Positions 7,286 to 15,209 of a stretch of 64,000 nt of DNA are shown in pieces. The DNA lies in contig CAVWIN010000020.1 of the NCBI GenBank assembly GCA_963755085.1, positions 1-64,000 of the forward strand, read 5' to 3'. Positions within the stretch are counted from its first letter, which is position 1; each line of letters opens with the position of its first letter. A program made the position numbers and the translations under genes. A model generated the notes under the pieces. That model searched no databases. It had not been told where the DNA came from and saw only the letters and a program-made list of their open reading frames with translations. Origin of the DNA: JACVRM01 sp963755085 (GTDB lineage Bacteria; Actinomycetota; Thermoleophilia; Gaiellales; Gaiellaceae).

Positions 7286-9298
7286 ATGGACAGCCTCGCG
7301 CGCCTTGCGACCGCCCACCCGCGCCGGGTGCTGGCCGTCACGGCCGTCTTCGCGGTGGTCGCCGCCGGGCTCGGGCTGGGGGTGCCGTCGCGGCTCGGAC
7401 GCGCCTCGAACGACTTCTTGCCGGGCGACGCACAGAGCGTCCAGGCCGAGAATGCGATCGAGGAGGCATCGAGGCTCTCCGCAGCCCCACAGCTCCTCGT
7501 CCTGGTGCGGCAGCCGACGCGCGCGCGGCTCTCGCGGGTCACGGCACTCGTGCGCTCCGAGCCGGTCTTCCCCGCCCTCGCGCCGCCGCTCTTCTCGCGC
7601 GACCGTAGCGAGGCGATCGTCTCCGCCTACGCGCGTGGCGGCATCTCGCAGCAGCGCTGGCGCAAGGCGGCCGAGCGCGTCGACCGGCGGATGGCGCAGG
7701 TCCCGGGCACGGCCGTGGGCGGCCCGGCGATCGCGGTCGTACAGGTCAACCACCAGGTCCAGCGCGACCTGACACGCGCCGAGGCGCTCGCCTTTCCGGC
7801 GCTCTTCCTGATCGCGCTGTTCGTCTTCCGCAGCGTCGTCGCGGCCCTGCTGCCGCTCGTGGTCGGCGGGCTGACGATCGTCGCGGCGCTCCTGCTCCTG
7901 CGCGTGCTCGACGCGATCACGCCCGTCTCGCCCTACGCGCTCAACATCGTCACCGGCGCCGGCCTCGGCCTCGCCATCGACTACAGCCTGCTGCTCGTGT
8001 CGCGCTACCGCGAGGAACTGGGCAGCGCCGACGCGATCCGGACGACGCTGCGGACGGCGGGGCGGACGATTGCCTTCTCGTCCGTCACGGTCGGTGCAGC
8101 GGTCGCCACGCTCGCCGTCTTCCCGCTCGGCTTCCTGCGCTCGATGGGCATCGCCGGAGGCCTCGTCGGGCCGCTCGCCGGGCTCATCGCGCTGACCGTC
8201 CTCCCCGCCCTCTTCGCCCTGCTCGGGCCGCGGATCGACGCGCTCTCGGTGCGCCGCCGGCCGCCGCAGGGGCCGGCGCACGACGGCGGCTGGTACCGGC
8301 TGGCGCACGCGATCATGCGCCGGCCGGTTCCTGTCGCGCTCGCCGCGGCCACCCTGCTCGTCGTGCTCGGCATCCCGTTCCTGTCCATTCGCTTCACGGG
8401 CATCGACGCCGGCGTCCTGCCGCCGGGCGCAAGCTCGCGCGTGGTCGACGAGACGCTGCGGCGCGACTTCACGACGGCCTTCACCTCGCCCGCGTTCGCG
8501 GTCGTGCGCGGCGACGCCGCCGCGCGGCGGTACGCGGCCGCGGTGCACGCGCTCCCGGGCGCCGCGCGCGTCCGGCCGCCGCGCCGCCTTTCCGCGGACG
8601 TCTGGGAGGTGCAGGCGTCGTCGGGCAGCCCCTTCCTGGCGGAGCGGTCGAAGCGGCTCGTCGAGGCGATGCGCGGGCTTTCGGGCGGTGCGCTGGTCGG
8701 GGGCGCGACCGCGCAGTTCCTCGACCAGAAGCACTCGATCGGCTCGCACCTGCCGCTCGCGCTCCTCCTCCTCTGCGTCGTGACCTACGCGCTGCTCTAC
8801 CTGGCGACGCGCTCGGTGCTGTTGCCGCTGAAGACGCTCGTCATGAACTTCCTCACGCTGACCGCCACCTTCGGCGTGCTCGTCCTCGTCTTCCAGGACG
8901 GGCGCCTCGAGGGGCCGCTGCACTACCGCGGCCAGGGCGCGCTGCAGCTGACGCTGCCGGTACTCCTTTTCGCGATCGCGTTCGGCCTCGCGACCGATTA
9001 CGGCGTCTTCCTCCTAACCCGGATCAGGGAGGGCTGGAACGCCGGCCTGCCCAACCGCGAGGCGGTGGCGGTCGGCCTCGAGCGAACCGGGCGCATCATC
9101 ACTGCCGCGGCGCTGCTCTTCTGCATCGCCGTCGGCGCGTTCGCGACCTCGGGCGTCGTGCTGGTCAAGGAGGTGGGCATCGGGATCGCGCTGGCGGTCG
9201 CGATCGACGCCTCCATCGTCCGCGTCTTCCTCGTTCCGTCCCTGATGGCGATCCTGGGGCGCTGGAACTGGTGGCCGTCGAGGCGAAAGGCCCCGTAA
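7286..9298 (+). CDS. MMPL-family RND transporter
   Basis: A 670-residue membrane protein with the duplicated MMPL fold. The N-terminal helix spans about residues 15-35. The first bundle carries GLGLAIDYSLLLVSRYREE and the second FGLATDYGVFLLTRIREG, both with the GxxxDY proton-relay pattern. The extracytoplasmic loops are shorter than in the 755-residue paralogue at 4391-6658, and sequence identity outside the motifs looks low, so they are not a recent duplication. It is probably an exporter of a hydrophobic compound. It is monocistronic or paired with the small zinc protein that starts ten bases downstream. No regulator motif is evident in the 104-base divergent gap. Confidence 0.92.
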   Translation: MDSLARLATAHPRRVLAVTAVFAVVAAGLGLGVPSRLGRASNDFLPGDAQSVQAENAIEEASRLSAAPQLLVLVRQPTRARLSRVTALVRSEPVFPALAPPLFSRDRSEAIVSAYARGGISQQRWRKAAERVDRRMAQVPGTAVGGPAIAVVQVNHQVQRDLTRAEALAFPALFLIALFVFRSVVAALLPLVVGGLTIVAALLLLRVLDAITPVSPYALNIVTGAGLGLAIDYSLLLVSRYREELGSADAIRTTLRTAGRTIAFSSVTVGAAVATLAVFPLGFLRSMGIAGGLVGPLAGLIALTVLPALFALLGPRIDALSVRRRPPQGPAHDGGWYRLAHAIMRRPVPVALAAATLLVVLGIPFLSIRFTGIDAGVLPPGASSRVVDETLRRDFTTAFTSPAFAVVRGDAAARRYAAAVHALPGAARVRPPRRLSADVWEVQASSGSPFLAERSKRLVEAMRGLSGGALVGGATAQFLDQKHSIGSHLPLALLLLCVVTYALLYLATRSVLLPLKTLVMNFLTLTATFGVLVLVFQDGRLEGPLHYRGQGALQLTLPVLLFAIAFGLATDYGVFLLTRIREGWNAGLPNREAVAVGLERTGRIITAAALLFCIAVGAFATSGVVLVKEVGIGIALAVAIDASIVRVFLVPSLMAILGRWNWWPSRRKAP

Positions 9299-9307
9299 GC
9301 TCCTGGC

Positions 9308-9727
9308 GTGGCCACGCCGCTCACCGGGCACTGTCTCTGCGGCCGCGTGCGGTTCGAGGTGACGGAGCCGCCGCTCTTCGCGAGCTACTGCCACTGCACG
9401 CGCTGCCAGCGGCGCACGGGCACCGCCGCGTCGGCGCAGGCGCGCGTGGCGCCGGGCTCGGTCCGCATCACGGCCGGCGAGGAGCTGATCCGTTGCTGGG
9501 AGCCCGAAGGCGGGTCGCCGAAGTGCTTCTGCTCGAACTGCGGCGGCGCGCTCTGGAGCAAGAATGAGGAGACCGGTGAGATCGCGGGCGTCCGCATGGG
9601 CACGTTCGATCAGAATCCCGGCGTGCGGCCGTCGTACCGCATCTACACGGACTACGCCGCGCACTGGGAGGCGATCCCGGACGACGGGCTGCCCCGGTAT
9701 CCGGAGCAGCGTTCGCCGGCCAACTGA
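9308..9727 (+). CDS. GFA / CENP-V family zinc protein
   Basis: A 139-residue protein of the glutathione-dependent formaldehyde-activating (GFA) family. The zinc-binding cysteines are all present: HCLCGRV at the start, CHCTRC about residue 30, and CSNCGGALW about residue 78. Family members bind two zinc ions; a role in thiol or formaldehyde chemistry is inferred, and many family members have no proven activity. The start is a GTG ten bases after the MMPL stop, so the two genes may share a transcript. Length is typical for the family. Confidence 0.88.
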   Translation: MATPLTGHCLCGRVRFEVTEPPLFASYCHCTRCQRRTGTAASAQARVAPGSVRITAGEELIRCWEPEGGSPKCFCSNCGGALWSKNEETGEIAGVRMGTFDQNPGVRPSYRIYTDYAAHWEAIPDDGLPRYPEQRSPAN

Positions 9728-10190
9728 CCAACCCTCAGGGATATCCAGCAAGCCCATTCCCGGCGAGAGCTCACCGTCTGGCTCGGCCAGCGCACGGAGT
9801 TCATCGACCTGGTCGCCAAGGACGGCGGCTATCCCTCGTGATTGAACTGTTCCTCGTCGAAACGCAAGCAGCCCCTCGCGTCGCTGGAGGGGCTGCGGTG
9901 GTCGTGGAAGCCGGGGACAGCCCGCGATATAACCGTCGCCCGCCTCGCCGGGGGATGACAGCAGAGGCGGGCGACGGGTTTCGGGGGAGTGGCCGCGGAC
10001 GCTTGCGCGCGCCGTGCCAAGGCGCGCCGGATTTCGAGTGAGGTGTTGCCGCACGGGTGTTTCGCGCCAGCCGCCGACGACCCGCGGAGGGCGAGGCCCG
10101 GTGGGGCCGAGGGGTCCATCGAGTCTCCGACGGCACGGGCGGCGCGTCAAGTAGCCGCTACAGGTGAATTGCGGTTGCTAGCGTGGATGG
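9728..10190. other. 463-base gap with two perfect hairpins
   Basis: No convincing gene is present. Two perfect inverted repeats stand out: arms 9868-9877/9887-9896 (10 bp, nine-base loop) and arms 9934-9946/9964-9976 (13 bp, 17-base loop). Between them is a GGGGACAGCCC motif that resembles repeats near 34.8 kb. The hairpins could terminate the upstream MMPL-GFA transcript. The first 110 bases continue in frame after the GFA stop without a start codon. Confidence 0.5.
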
Positions 10191-10358
10191 GTGCCCGACT
10201 TGCTTCAGCCCGACGGCGACCGCGAAGTGACCTGCCCGCACTGCAAGCGGACGTTCACCTCCGAGCCGCTGACCGGCCCGTCCGGGCGCGCGCAGGGCTA
10301 CAAGTGCCCGCACTGCCGGCTCTTCGTCGCCGCCGACCGCGCGGCGCCCACAGCCTGA
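10191..10358 (+). CDS. tiny two-CxxC zinc-ribbon protein (55 aa)
   Basis: A GTG-started frame encodes 55 residues with two near-identical knuckles, TCPHCKRTF and KCPHCRLF, separated by about 26 residues, a classic zinc-ribbon spacing. A short acidic N-terminus precedes them. The frame is coding-like, but there is no strong ribosome site and no recognised family. It may bind nucleic acid or act as a protein-interaction knuckle. It converges with the LuxR-type regulator gene, whose stop is ten bases away. Confidence 0.55.
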   Translation: MPDLLQPDGDREVTCPHCKRTFTSEPLTGPSGRAQGYKCPHCRLFVAADRAAPTA

Positions 10359-10368
10359 GCCACGACTA

Positions 10369-11085
10369 CTAGTCGCGCCGCGTCGTGGCGGCGAGCAGGC
10401 CGTGGCGCTGAGCCCAACGGCTCGCCTCGGTGCGGTTGCCGACGCCGAGCTTACGGTAGACGTTCGTGAGGTGGAACTTCACCGTCGGCTCGCTGACGGA
10501 GAGGATCTCCGCGAGGCGCCGGTTCGAGTAGCCCTCGGCGACCAGACGCAGGATCTCCACCTCGCGCGCGGTGAGCGGCGTCGTCTCGTGCGAGAGGCCT
10601 GCCGGCGGCGCGGCCAGGTACATCGAGTGCGTGAAGCTCTGACGGACGGCCGTGGCGAGGTCGTCCGGGTGCGCGGCCTTGAGCACGTAGGCGTCGGCGC
10701 CCGCGGTGAGCGCCGAATGCACCCGCGCGGGGCTGTCGTCGAGCGTCAGGACGACGATGCGGATCGTCGGGCGGCGGGTGCGCGCGAGACGCACGAGCCC
10801 GATCCCGTCCGACGTGCCGCCGACGTCCACGTCGACGACGAGCAGGTCGGCGGAGTCCTCGTCGAGCGCGGCCATCGCCGAGTCGGCGTCGATGAACCGG
10901 CCTGCGACCTCCACCTCCAGGCGGCGCAGGACGAGCTCGACCGCCTCGTGCCACAGCGGATGCTGGTCGACCAGGAGTGCCCGGCGGCCGGGCAGGACTG
11001 GGTCACGGATCGCGTGGTCGTCGCGACTCGCCTGCCGCGCTGCGTCCGCCAGTTGGACGGCGAGGGTATTCGCATCGTCCTGCAC
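10369..11085 (-). CDS. LuxR-family response regulator
   Basis: A 238-residue regulator. Residues about 35-150 form a receiver domain with phosphoacceptor region LLVVDVDVGG, conserved Thr in VVLTLDD and Lys in YVLKAAHPDD. The usual N-terminal acidic pair is DQ rather than DD (ALLVDQHPLW), which may weaken Mg binding. Residues about 165-230 are a LuxR/NarL helix-turn-helix (LTAREVEILRLVAEGYSNRR, then VKFHLTNVYRKLGVGNRTEA). It should bind DNA as a dimer. No sensor kinase is adjacent, so it is an orphan; its targets are unknown. Confidence 0.9.
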   Translation of the reverse strand: MQDDANTLAVQLADAARQASRDDHAIRDPVLPGRRALLVDQHPLWHEAVELVLRRLEVEVAGRFIDADSAMAALDEDSADLLVVDVDVGGTSDGIGLVRLARTRRPTIRIVVLTLDDSPARVHSALTAGADAYVLKAAHPDDLATAVRQSFTHSMYLAAPPAGLSHETTPLTAREVEILRLVAEGYSNRRLAEILSVSEPTVKFHLTNVYRKLGVGNRTEASRWAQRHGLLAATTRRD

Positions 11086-11490
11086 GCTGGCCGATTCTCC
11101 GTGACGGCGCGCCGACTAACAACCAGGGTCCGCACATCCGTAATGACGGCGGGACCCCGCAGGGCCCCGCCGCGCTTCCCCTCGGTGGTATCCGGGCATC
11201 CCGCGAGCCTCCGGCTGCGCGGTTGTGCCGCCTACGTCGCTGCCGGCTACACCTCCCCCAAGCGCTTCCGGGCACTGCGCCCGTGGACATCCCGTTCATA
11301 CCACCTCGGGACAGCGCGCTCAAGCCGATATCCGGGAGAAATCGAGTGATTCCGAGAGTTGCTGAGGCTTCGGCAGGCGGCCACTCGTCCGCAGGGCACT
11401 GCCTGTCGGTCGCCGAAGCCTCTAGACGATTGATCCTTAGTGGTCGTAGGCGGTGAGTCGGCGGCCGGGGTTTCCGATCTGCCAGTTGTG
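11086..11490. other. 405-base gap with an 11-bp inverted repeat
   Basis: No gene is seen. Perfect arms 11364-11374 (gaggcttcggc) and 11412-11422 flank a 37-base loop, about 70 bases beyond the sigA stop. They are a candidate terminator or processing stem for sigA. The rest should hold the promoter of the LuxR-type regulator; no clear -35/-10 pair was recognised. Confidence 0.4.
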
Positions 11491-12585
11491 CTAGACGCAG
11501 TCGAACAGGCTCTGGGCCTCCGGCAGCGTCTCCAGCTTCTTCAGGGTGTTATTCTCGATCTGGCGGATGCGCTCGCGCGTGACGTTGAATGCGCGGCCGA
11601 CCTCCTCGAGCGTCCGCGGCCGGTCGCCCGTCAGGCCGAAGCGCAGCTCGATGACCTTCCGCTCCCGCTCCGGGAGCGAGTCGAGCGCGCGGCGGATGTC
11701 CTGCTGGCGCAGCGACAGCGACGCCGAGTCGAAGGGCGACTCGGCCTGCTCGTCCTGGACGAAGTCGCCGAGCTCGGACTCCTCCTCCTCGCCGATCGGC
11801 TTCTCCAGCGAGACCGGGAGCTGCGCCATGCGGAGGATGTCGCGCACCTCCTCGGTGGTGATCTCGAGCTCCTCGGCGATCTCCTCGGGCTTCGGCTCAC
11901 GTCCGAGGCGCTGGACGAGCTGGCGCTCGATGTGCACGACCTTGTTCAGCTTCTCGACCATGTGCACCGGGATGCGGATCGTGCGCGCCTTGTCGGCGAT
12001 CGCGCGAGTGACCGCCTGCCGGATCCACCAGGTCGCGTAGGTGGAGAACTTGTAGCCCTTGCGGTAATCGAACTTCTCGACCGCGCGGATCAGGCCCAGC
12101 GAGCCCTCCTGGATCAGGTCGAGGAATGAAAGGCCCCGCCCGAGGTAGCCCTTCGCGATCGAGACGACAAGCCGAAGGTTCGCCTCGATCATGTGCGTCT
12201 TGGCGGCCATGTCGCCGCGCTCGATCCGCTTGGCCAGGTAGACCTCCTGGTCGGCGGTGAGCAGCGGCACCTTGCCGATCTCGCGCAGGTACAGCCGCAG
12301 CGAGTCGAGCGAGGGCTCGACCGTCAGGTCGATCTTCGGCGGCGCCTTCTCCTCCTCGGGCTCCGGCTGCTCGTGCGGCGGGCGCTTGTGCTGCTCGCCC
12401 TCCATCAACTCGATGCCGTGATCGATCAGGTACGTGTAGAAGTCCTCGACCTGCTCCTTGGTGAGCTCGACTTCCTCGAGCCCCGCGACGATCTCGTCGT
12501 AAGTAAGGAACCCTTTCTCCTGGCCCTCCTGAACGAGCTTGTGGAGTTCCTCGACGTCGGGCAGAGCGATATCGACGGTGAGCAT
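11491..12585 (-). CDS. sigA: principal sigma factor (RpoD/SigA)
   Basis: A 364-residue primary sigma-70 factor that directs RNA polymerase to housekeeping promoters. A short region 1.1 (VEELHKLVQEGQEKGFLTYD) is followed by an acidic linker, region 1.2 (LREIGKVPLLTADQEVYLAK, about 95), and region 2 with DLIQEGSLGLIRAVEKFDY and FSTYATWWIRQAVTRAI (about 150-200). Region 3 follows, then region 4 with LPERERKVIELRFGL and the VTRERIRQIEN recognition helix (about 310-350). The ATG at 12585 begins right at region 1.1. It is monocistronic, with a 160-base leader containing a hairpin and a TTGTTTGC direct repeat. Length is shorter than most actinobacterial SigA proteins, which usually carry longer N-termini. 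Confidence 0.97.
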   Translation of the reverse strand: MLTVDIALPDVEELHKLVQEGQEKGFLTYDEIVAGLEEVELTKEQVEDFYTYLIDHGIELMEGEQHKRPPHEQPEPEEEKAPPKIDLTVEPSLDSLRLYLREIGKVPLLTADQEVYLAKRIERGDMAAKTHMIEANLRLVVSIAKGYLGRGLSFLDLIQEGSLGLIRAVEKFDYRKGYKFSTYATWWIRQAVTRAIADKARTIRIPVHMVEKLNKVVHIERQLVQRLGREPKPEEIAEELEITTEEVRDILRMAQLPVSLEKPIGEEEESELGDFVQDEQAESPFDSASLSLRQQDIRRALDSLPERERKVIELRFGLTGDRPRTLEEVGRAFNVTRERIRQIENNTLKKLETLPEAQSLFDCV

Positions 12586-12712
12586 CGGGCCTCGGCTTTC
12601 CTCGCGCTTGGTGGACGGGGGGGACCTACCTGAGCACGAAGAGAGCCGGTCTTCGTCCCGGCTCCCTGTCGCGGGCGGGATGGTACTACCGGATCCACAA
12701 AATGTGAATAGT

Positions 12713-12740
12713 TTGTTTGCGACATTGAGAGGTTGTTTGC
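12713..12740. promoter_or_regulatory. TTGTTTGC direct repeat upstream of sigA
   Basis: The octamer ttgtttgc occurs at 12713-12720 and 12733-12740, exactly 20 bases apart (two helical turns), in the A+T-richest part of the sigA upstream region. A small hairpin (arms 12643-12649/12658-12664) follows in the leader. A protein-binding site is possible; this is inference. Confidence 0.35.
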
Positions 12741-12744
12741 CGCC

Positions 12745-13629
12745 TCAAGGAACAGCGCGCATCTGACCGACCCGCTCGCCGCGACTGTTCTCCACCGATA
12801 TCACCGCAAGCTGTGGAAGAACGATCCCCAGCCGGCCGGCGAACGCGGCCGTCGCGGGGCCGACCGCCCGCTTGCCGCCGTCCTCGACCTTGAGCGCGTA
12901 GCCGGTGCCGTCCGTACCGGCCGCGCACATGAGCGCCTCCGCCCCGCCCTTCGCGATCCAGCCATCGGCCTGCTCCATCAGCACCGTGTCCGGCGCACCC
13001 GGGCCGGCGATCAGCCCGGGGTGCGCTCGCATCGCGCGCACGACGGCCGCGCCGCCCTCCAGTGACGGGAAGCGCGCGAAGGCGAGGGCCATGCGCTCGA
13101 GCGGCATCGCGAAGTTGACGACGCCGCAGCCGTCGACGCCAGTGGCGATCTCCGTCCGCTCCAGCCCTGCGGCCGCGGCGACCTCGGCGAGCAGCAGCTG
13201 CTGGAGGGGATGCGACGCGAGGCGGTAGCCGGCGAACTCCCAGCCGTGAGCGCGGCAGGTGGCCAGCATCCCGGCGTGCTTGCCCGAGCAGTTGTGGTTG
13301 AGCCGCGACGGCGGGTCGCCGGCCGCTCCGCACTCGAGGTCGTCCTCGGTGGCGCCCGCGGCGGCGAGCAGCCGCCGCACCGGGTCGAGCTGGTCGGGGC
13401 GCGCCAGATGTGACGCGCAGGCGATCGCGAGCTCATCGTCGGCGAGGTCGGGGCGCGCCCGCGCGAGCGGCAGCGCCTGGAGCGGCTTGGCCGACGAGCG
13501 CATGTACGTGACGATTTGCGGGTCGCCGACCGACTCGATTATCCGCCCGTCGCGGACCGCCACGGCATGCACGCGGTGCTGCGACTCGACGGTGTCGCCG
13601 CGGACGACCTCGACGATGAGCTGGTTCAC
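12745..13629 (-). CDS. asparaginase II-family protein
   Basis: A 294-residue member of the bacterial L-asparaginase II (Rhizobium-type) family, likely a cytosolic amidohydrolase releasing ammonia from asparagine. Conserved features are RSSAKPLQALPL (about residue 45), the NCSGKHAGML block (about 112) and GVDGCGVVNFAMPL (about 165). The Ser and Lys in SSAKP and SGKH are the putative catalytic residues of the family. The length is slightly below the usual ~330. The start is an ATG 21 bases from the divergent glycosylase gene, so the two probably share a bidirectional promoter region. Confidence 0.88.
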   Translation of the reverse strand: MNQLIVEVVRGDTVESQHRVHAVAVRDGRIIESVGDPQIVTYMRSSAKPLQALPLARARPDLADDELAIACASHLARPDQLDPVRRLLAAAGATEDDLECGAAGDPPSRLNHNCSGKHAGMLATCRAHGWEFAGYRLASHPLQQLLLAEVAAAAGLERTEIATGVDGCGVVNFAMPLERMALAFARFPSLEGGAAVVRAMRAHPGLIAGPGAPDTVLMEQADGWIAKGGAEALMCAAGTDGTGYALKVEDGGKRAVGPATAAFAGRLGIVLPQLAVISVENSRGERVGQMRAVP

Positions 13630-13650
13630 CGGCCGTACTCTGTCTTACAC

Positions 13651-14478
13651 ATGCCCGAGCTGCCGGAGATGGAGGCCTGGCGCCGCGCGCTCGACACGCA
13701 GGTCAGCGCGTCACCGGTGGTGCAGGCCGGCCCGGCGCACATCGCGACCCTGAAGACGTTCGACCCGCCGCTCAGGTCGCTCGAGGGGCGGCGCTTCGAG
13801 GGGGTGGAGCGGCGCGGCAAGAGGCTCCTCCTCCCCACCGACGACGGCGAGCTGGTGCTGCTCGTCCACCTCATGACGGCCGGGCGGCTGAAGTGGCTCA
13901 AGCCCGGGGACGCCGGGCCGAAGACGCCGGCGTTCAAGCTGGAGTTCTCCAACGGCGGCCGGCTCGTCCTCACCGAGGCGGGATCGAAGAAGCGAGCCGG
14001 CGTCTGGCTGCTCACGCCCGAGGCTGCCGAGGCGGAGCTGGCGCACCTCGGCCCGGATGCGCTCGAGGTCGACGCAGAGCGGATGGCGGAGATTCTCGCC
14101 GCCGACTCCCGCCGGCTGCACCCGCTCCTGCGCGACCAGCGCGCGATCGCCGGCATCGGCCGTGCCTGGTCGAACGAGATCCTGCATGCGGCGCAGCTCT
14201 CTCCCTACGCGCTCTCCACGCAGGTCGACGCCGACGAAACGCAGCGCCTCGTCGCGGCCATGCAGAGCGAGCTACGGCGCGGCCTCGAGCTGCGCGAGCG
14301 CGGTGCGAACGACGCCCGCACCTACCGCGTCCACAGGCGGCTCGGCGAGCCCTGCCACGTGTGCGGCACGCCGATCGCGCGCGTGGACTTCGAGGAGCAC
14401 ACGATCTACTACTGCCCCACCTGCCAGACCGGCGGGCGGGTGCTCAAGGACCGCCGGCTGTCGCGTCTTCTACGCTGA
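13651..14478 (+). CDS. Fpg/Nei-family DNA glycosylase
   Basis: A 275-residue base-excision repair enzyme. The N-terminus is MPELPEME, giving the catalytic Pro2 and Glu3 of the family. GIGRAWSNEILHAAQLSP (about 172) is the helix-two-turn-helix. The C-terminal zinc finger has CHVC and CPTC about 20 residues apart, followed by GRVLKDRRLSR. It should remove oxidised bases and cleave abasic sites. The ATG is chosen because the catalytic Pro must be residue 2. Whether it is closer to Fpg or to a Nei-type enzyme is unclear. Its stop is five bases before a repetitive palindrome that probably terminates transcription. Confidence 0.93.
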   Translation: MPELPEMEAWRRALDTQVSASPVVQAGPAHIATLKTFDPPLRSLEGRRFEGVERRGKRLLLPTDDGELVLLVHLMTAGRLKWLKPGDAGPKTPAFKLEFSNGGRLVLTEAGSKKRAGVWLLTPEAAEAELAHLGPDALEVDAERMAEILAADSRRLHPLLRDQRAIAGIGRAWSNEILHAAQLSPYALSTQVDADETQRLVAAMQSELRRGLELRERGANDARTYRVHRRLGEPCHVCGTPIARVDFEEHTIYYCPTCQTGGRVLKDRRLSRLLR

Positions 14479-14482
14479 CTTT

Positions 14483-14587
14483 CGCTGAAAAGTCCGGCGC
14501 GCTGCGCGCGCCATGACGACTTTTCAGCGTCCGGAGGTCAGACGCGCCTTCGCGCGACGTGGCTGCGGCGAGGCAAGCTCGCCTCCG
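14483..14587 (+). repeat. composite palindromic repeat, left copy
   Basis: Palindrome A (14483-14529) has 11-bp outer arms (CGCTGAAAAGT) and 7-bp inner arms around a TGC loop. A second hairpin core (14564-14587) follows after 34 bases. The whole unit recurs in inverted orientation at 16200-16306; the second core is identical over 24 bases. It lies between convergent genes and has A and T tracts on both flanks, so it could be a bidirectional terminator. Confidence 0.8.
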
Positions 14588-14594
14588 CCGGTCG

Positions 14595-15182
14595 TCAAGC
14601 GGCCGGAAGATCGATCCGAACGACTCCGTGTCTCGCTTCGACCGTCGCGCCCTGCGCCTCGAGCGACCGGCGGCCGGCGGCGGCGGCGAGATCGCGCAGG
14701 TCGTCGCCGCGGACGATGTCCGCCGTCTCGGCGCTGACGGGCGACAGCTCGACCCCCGTCCCGTCGACGGTGACGTCGACCGTCTCCACCCCGCCGTGGC
14801 GCCTGGCGGCCGCGACCATGCTGCAGAAGGCACGGACGCCGAGCGCGCGGTCGAGGTGCACCGTGGCGCCCGACCCGATGACGCGCATCGAGCCGTTGCC
14901 GAGCTGCTCCGCCGCCATCGTGACGAGATCGAGCGAGTCCACCGGCTCGCCTGCGGGCTCGAAGCGGCCGCCCTCGATCCGGGCGACGACGCCGAGGTCG
15001 TCGATGATCTCGCCGAGCTGCGTGGCGGCCGTGTCGATGAGCGTCAGGTAGCGCAGCCTCTGCTCGTCGATGTCCCCCATCCGGAGCAGCGTCGACGCGA
15101 AGCCGGCCACGGTCGCCAGGGGAGTCCGCAGGTCGTGGCAGGCGAGCGAGACGAGCTCGGGAAAGCGGGGGTCGTCGTTCAT
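14595..15182 (-). CDS. histidine-kinase-like protein with degenerate ATPase half
   Basis: A 195-residue cytosolic protein. The N-terminal 75 residues form a HisKA dimerisation domain with the H-box CHDLRTPLATVAGF at about residue 15. No sensor or membrane region is present. The C-terminal half is where an HATPase domain should be, but clear N, G1 and G2 boxes are not visible; VDGTGVEL and RGDDLRDLAAAAG are only weak echoes. It may therefore be a phosphotransfer or pseudo-kinase protein. It starts 27 bases from the divergent folE2-like gene and ends at the left inverted repeat. No response regulator is adjacent. Confidence 0.75.
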   Translation of the reverse strand: MNDDPRFPELVSLACHDLRTPLATVAGFASTLLRMGDIDEQRLRYLTLIDTAATQLGEIIDDLGVVARIEGGRFEPAGEPVDSLDLVTMAAEQLGNGSMRVIGSGATVHLDRALGVRAFCSMVAAARRHGGVETVDVTVDGTGVELSPVSAETADIVRGDDLRDLAAAAGRRSLEAQGATVEARHGVVRIDLPAA

Positions 15183-15209
15183 GGCCTCGGTGCTACGGTC
15201 GCGAGTGTA

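Noticed and set aside
9728..9840. In-frame continuation after the GFA stop (ELTVWLGQRTEFIDLVAK)
   Set aside because: It looks coding-like, but it has no start codon and would need stop readthrough; too little evidence for a gene.
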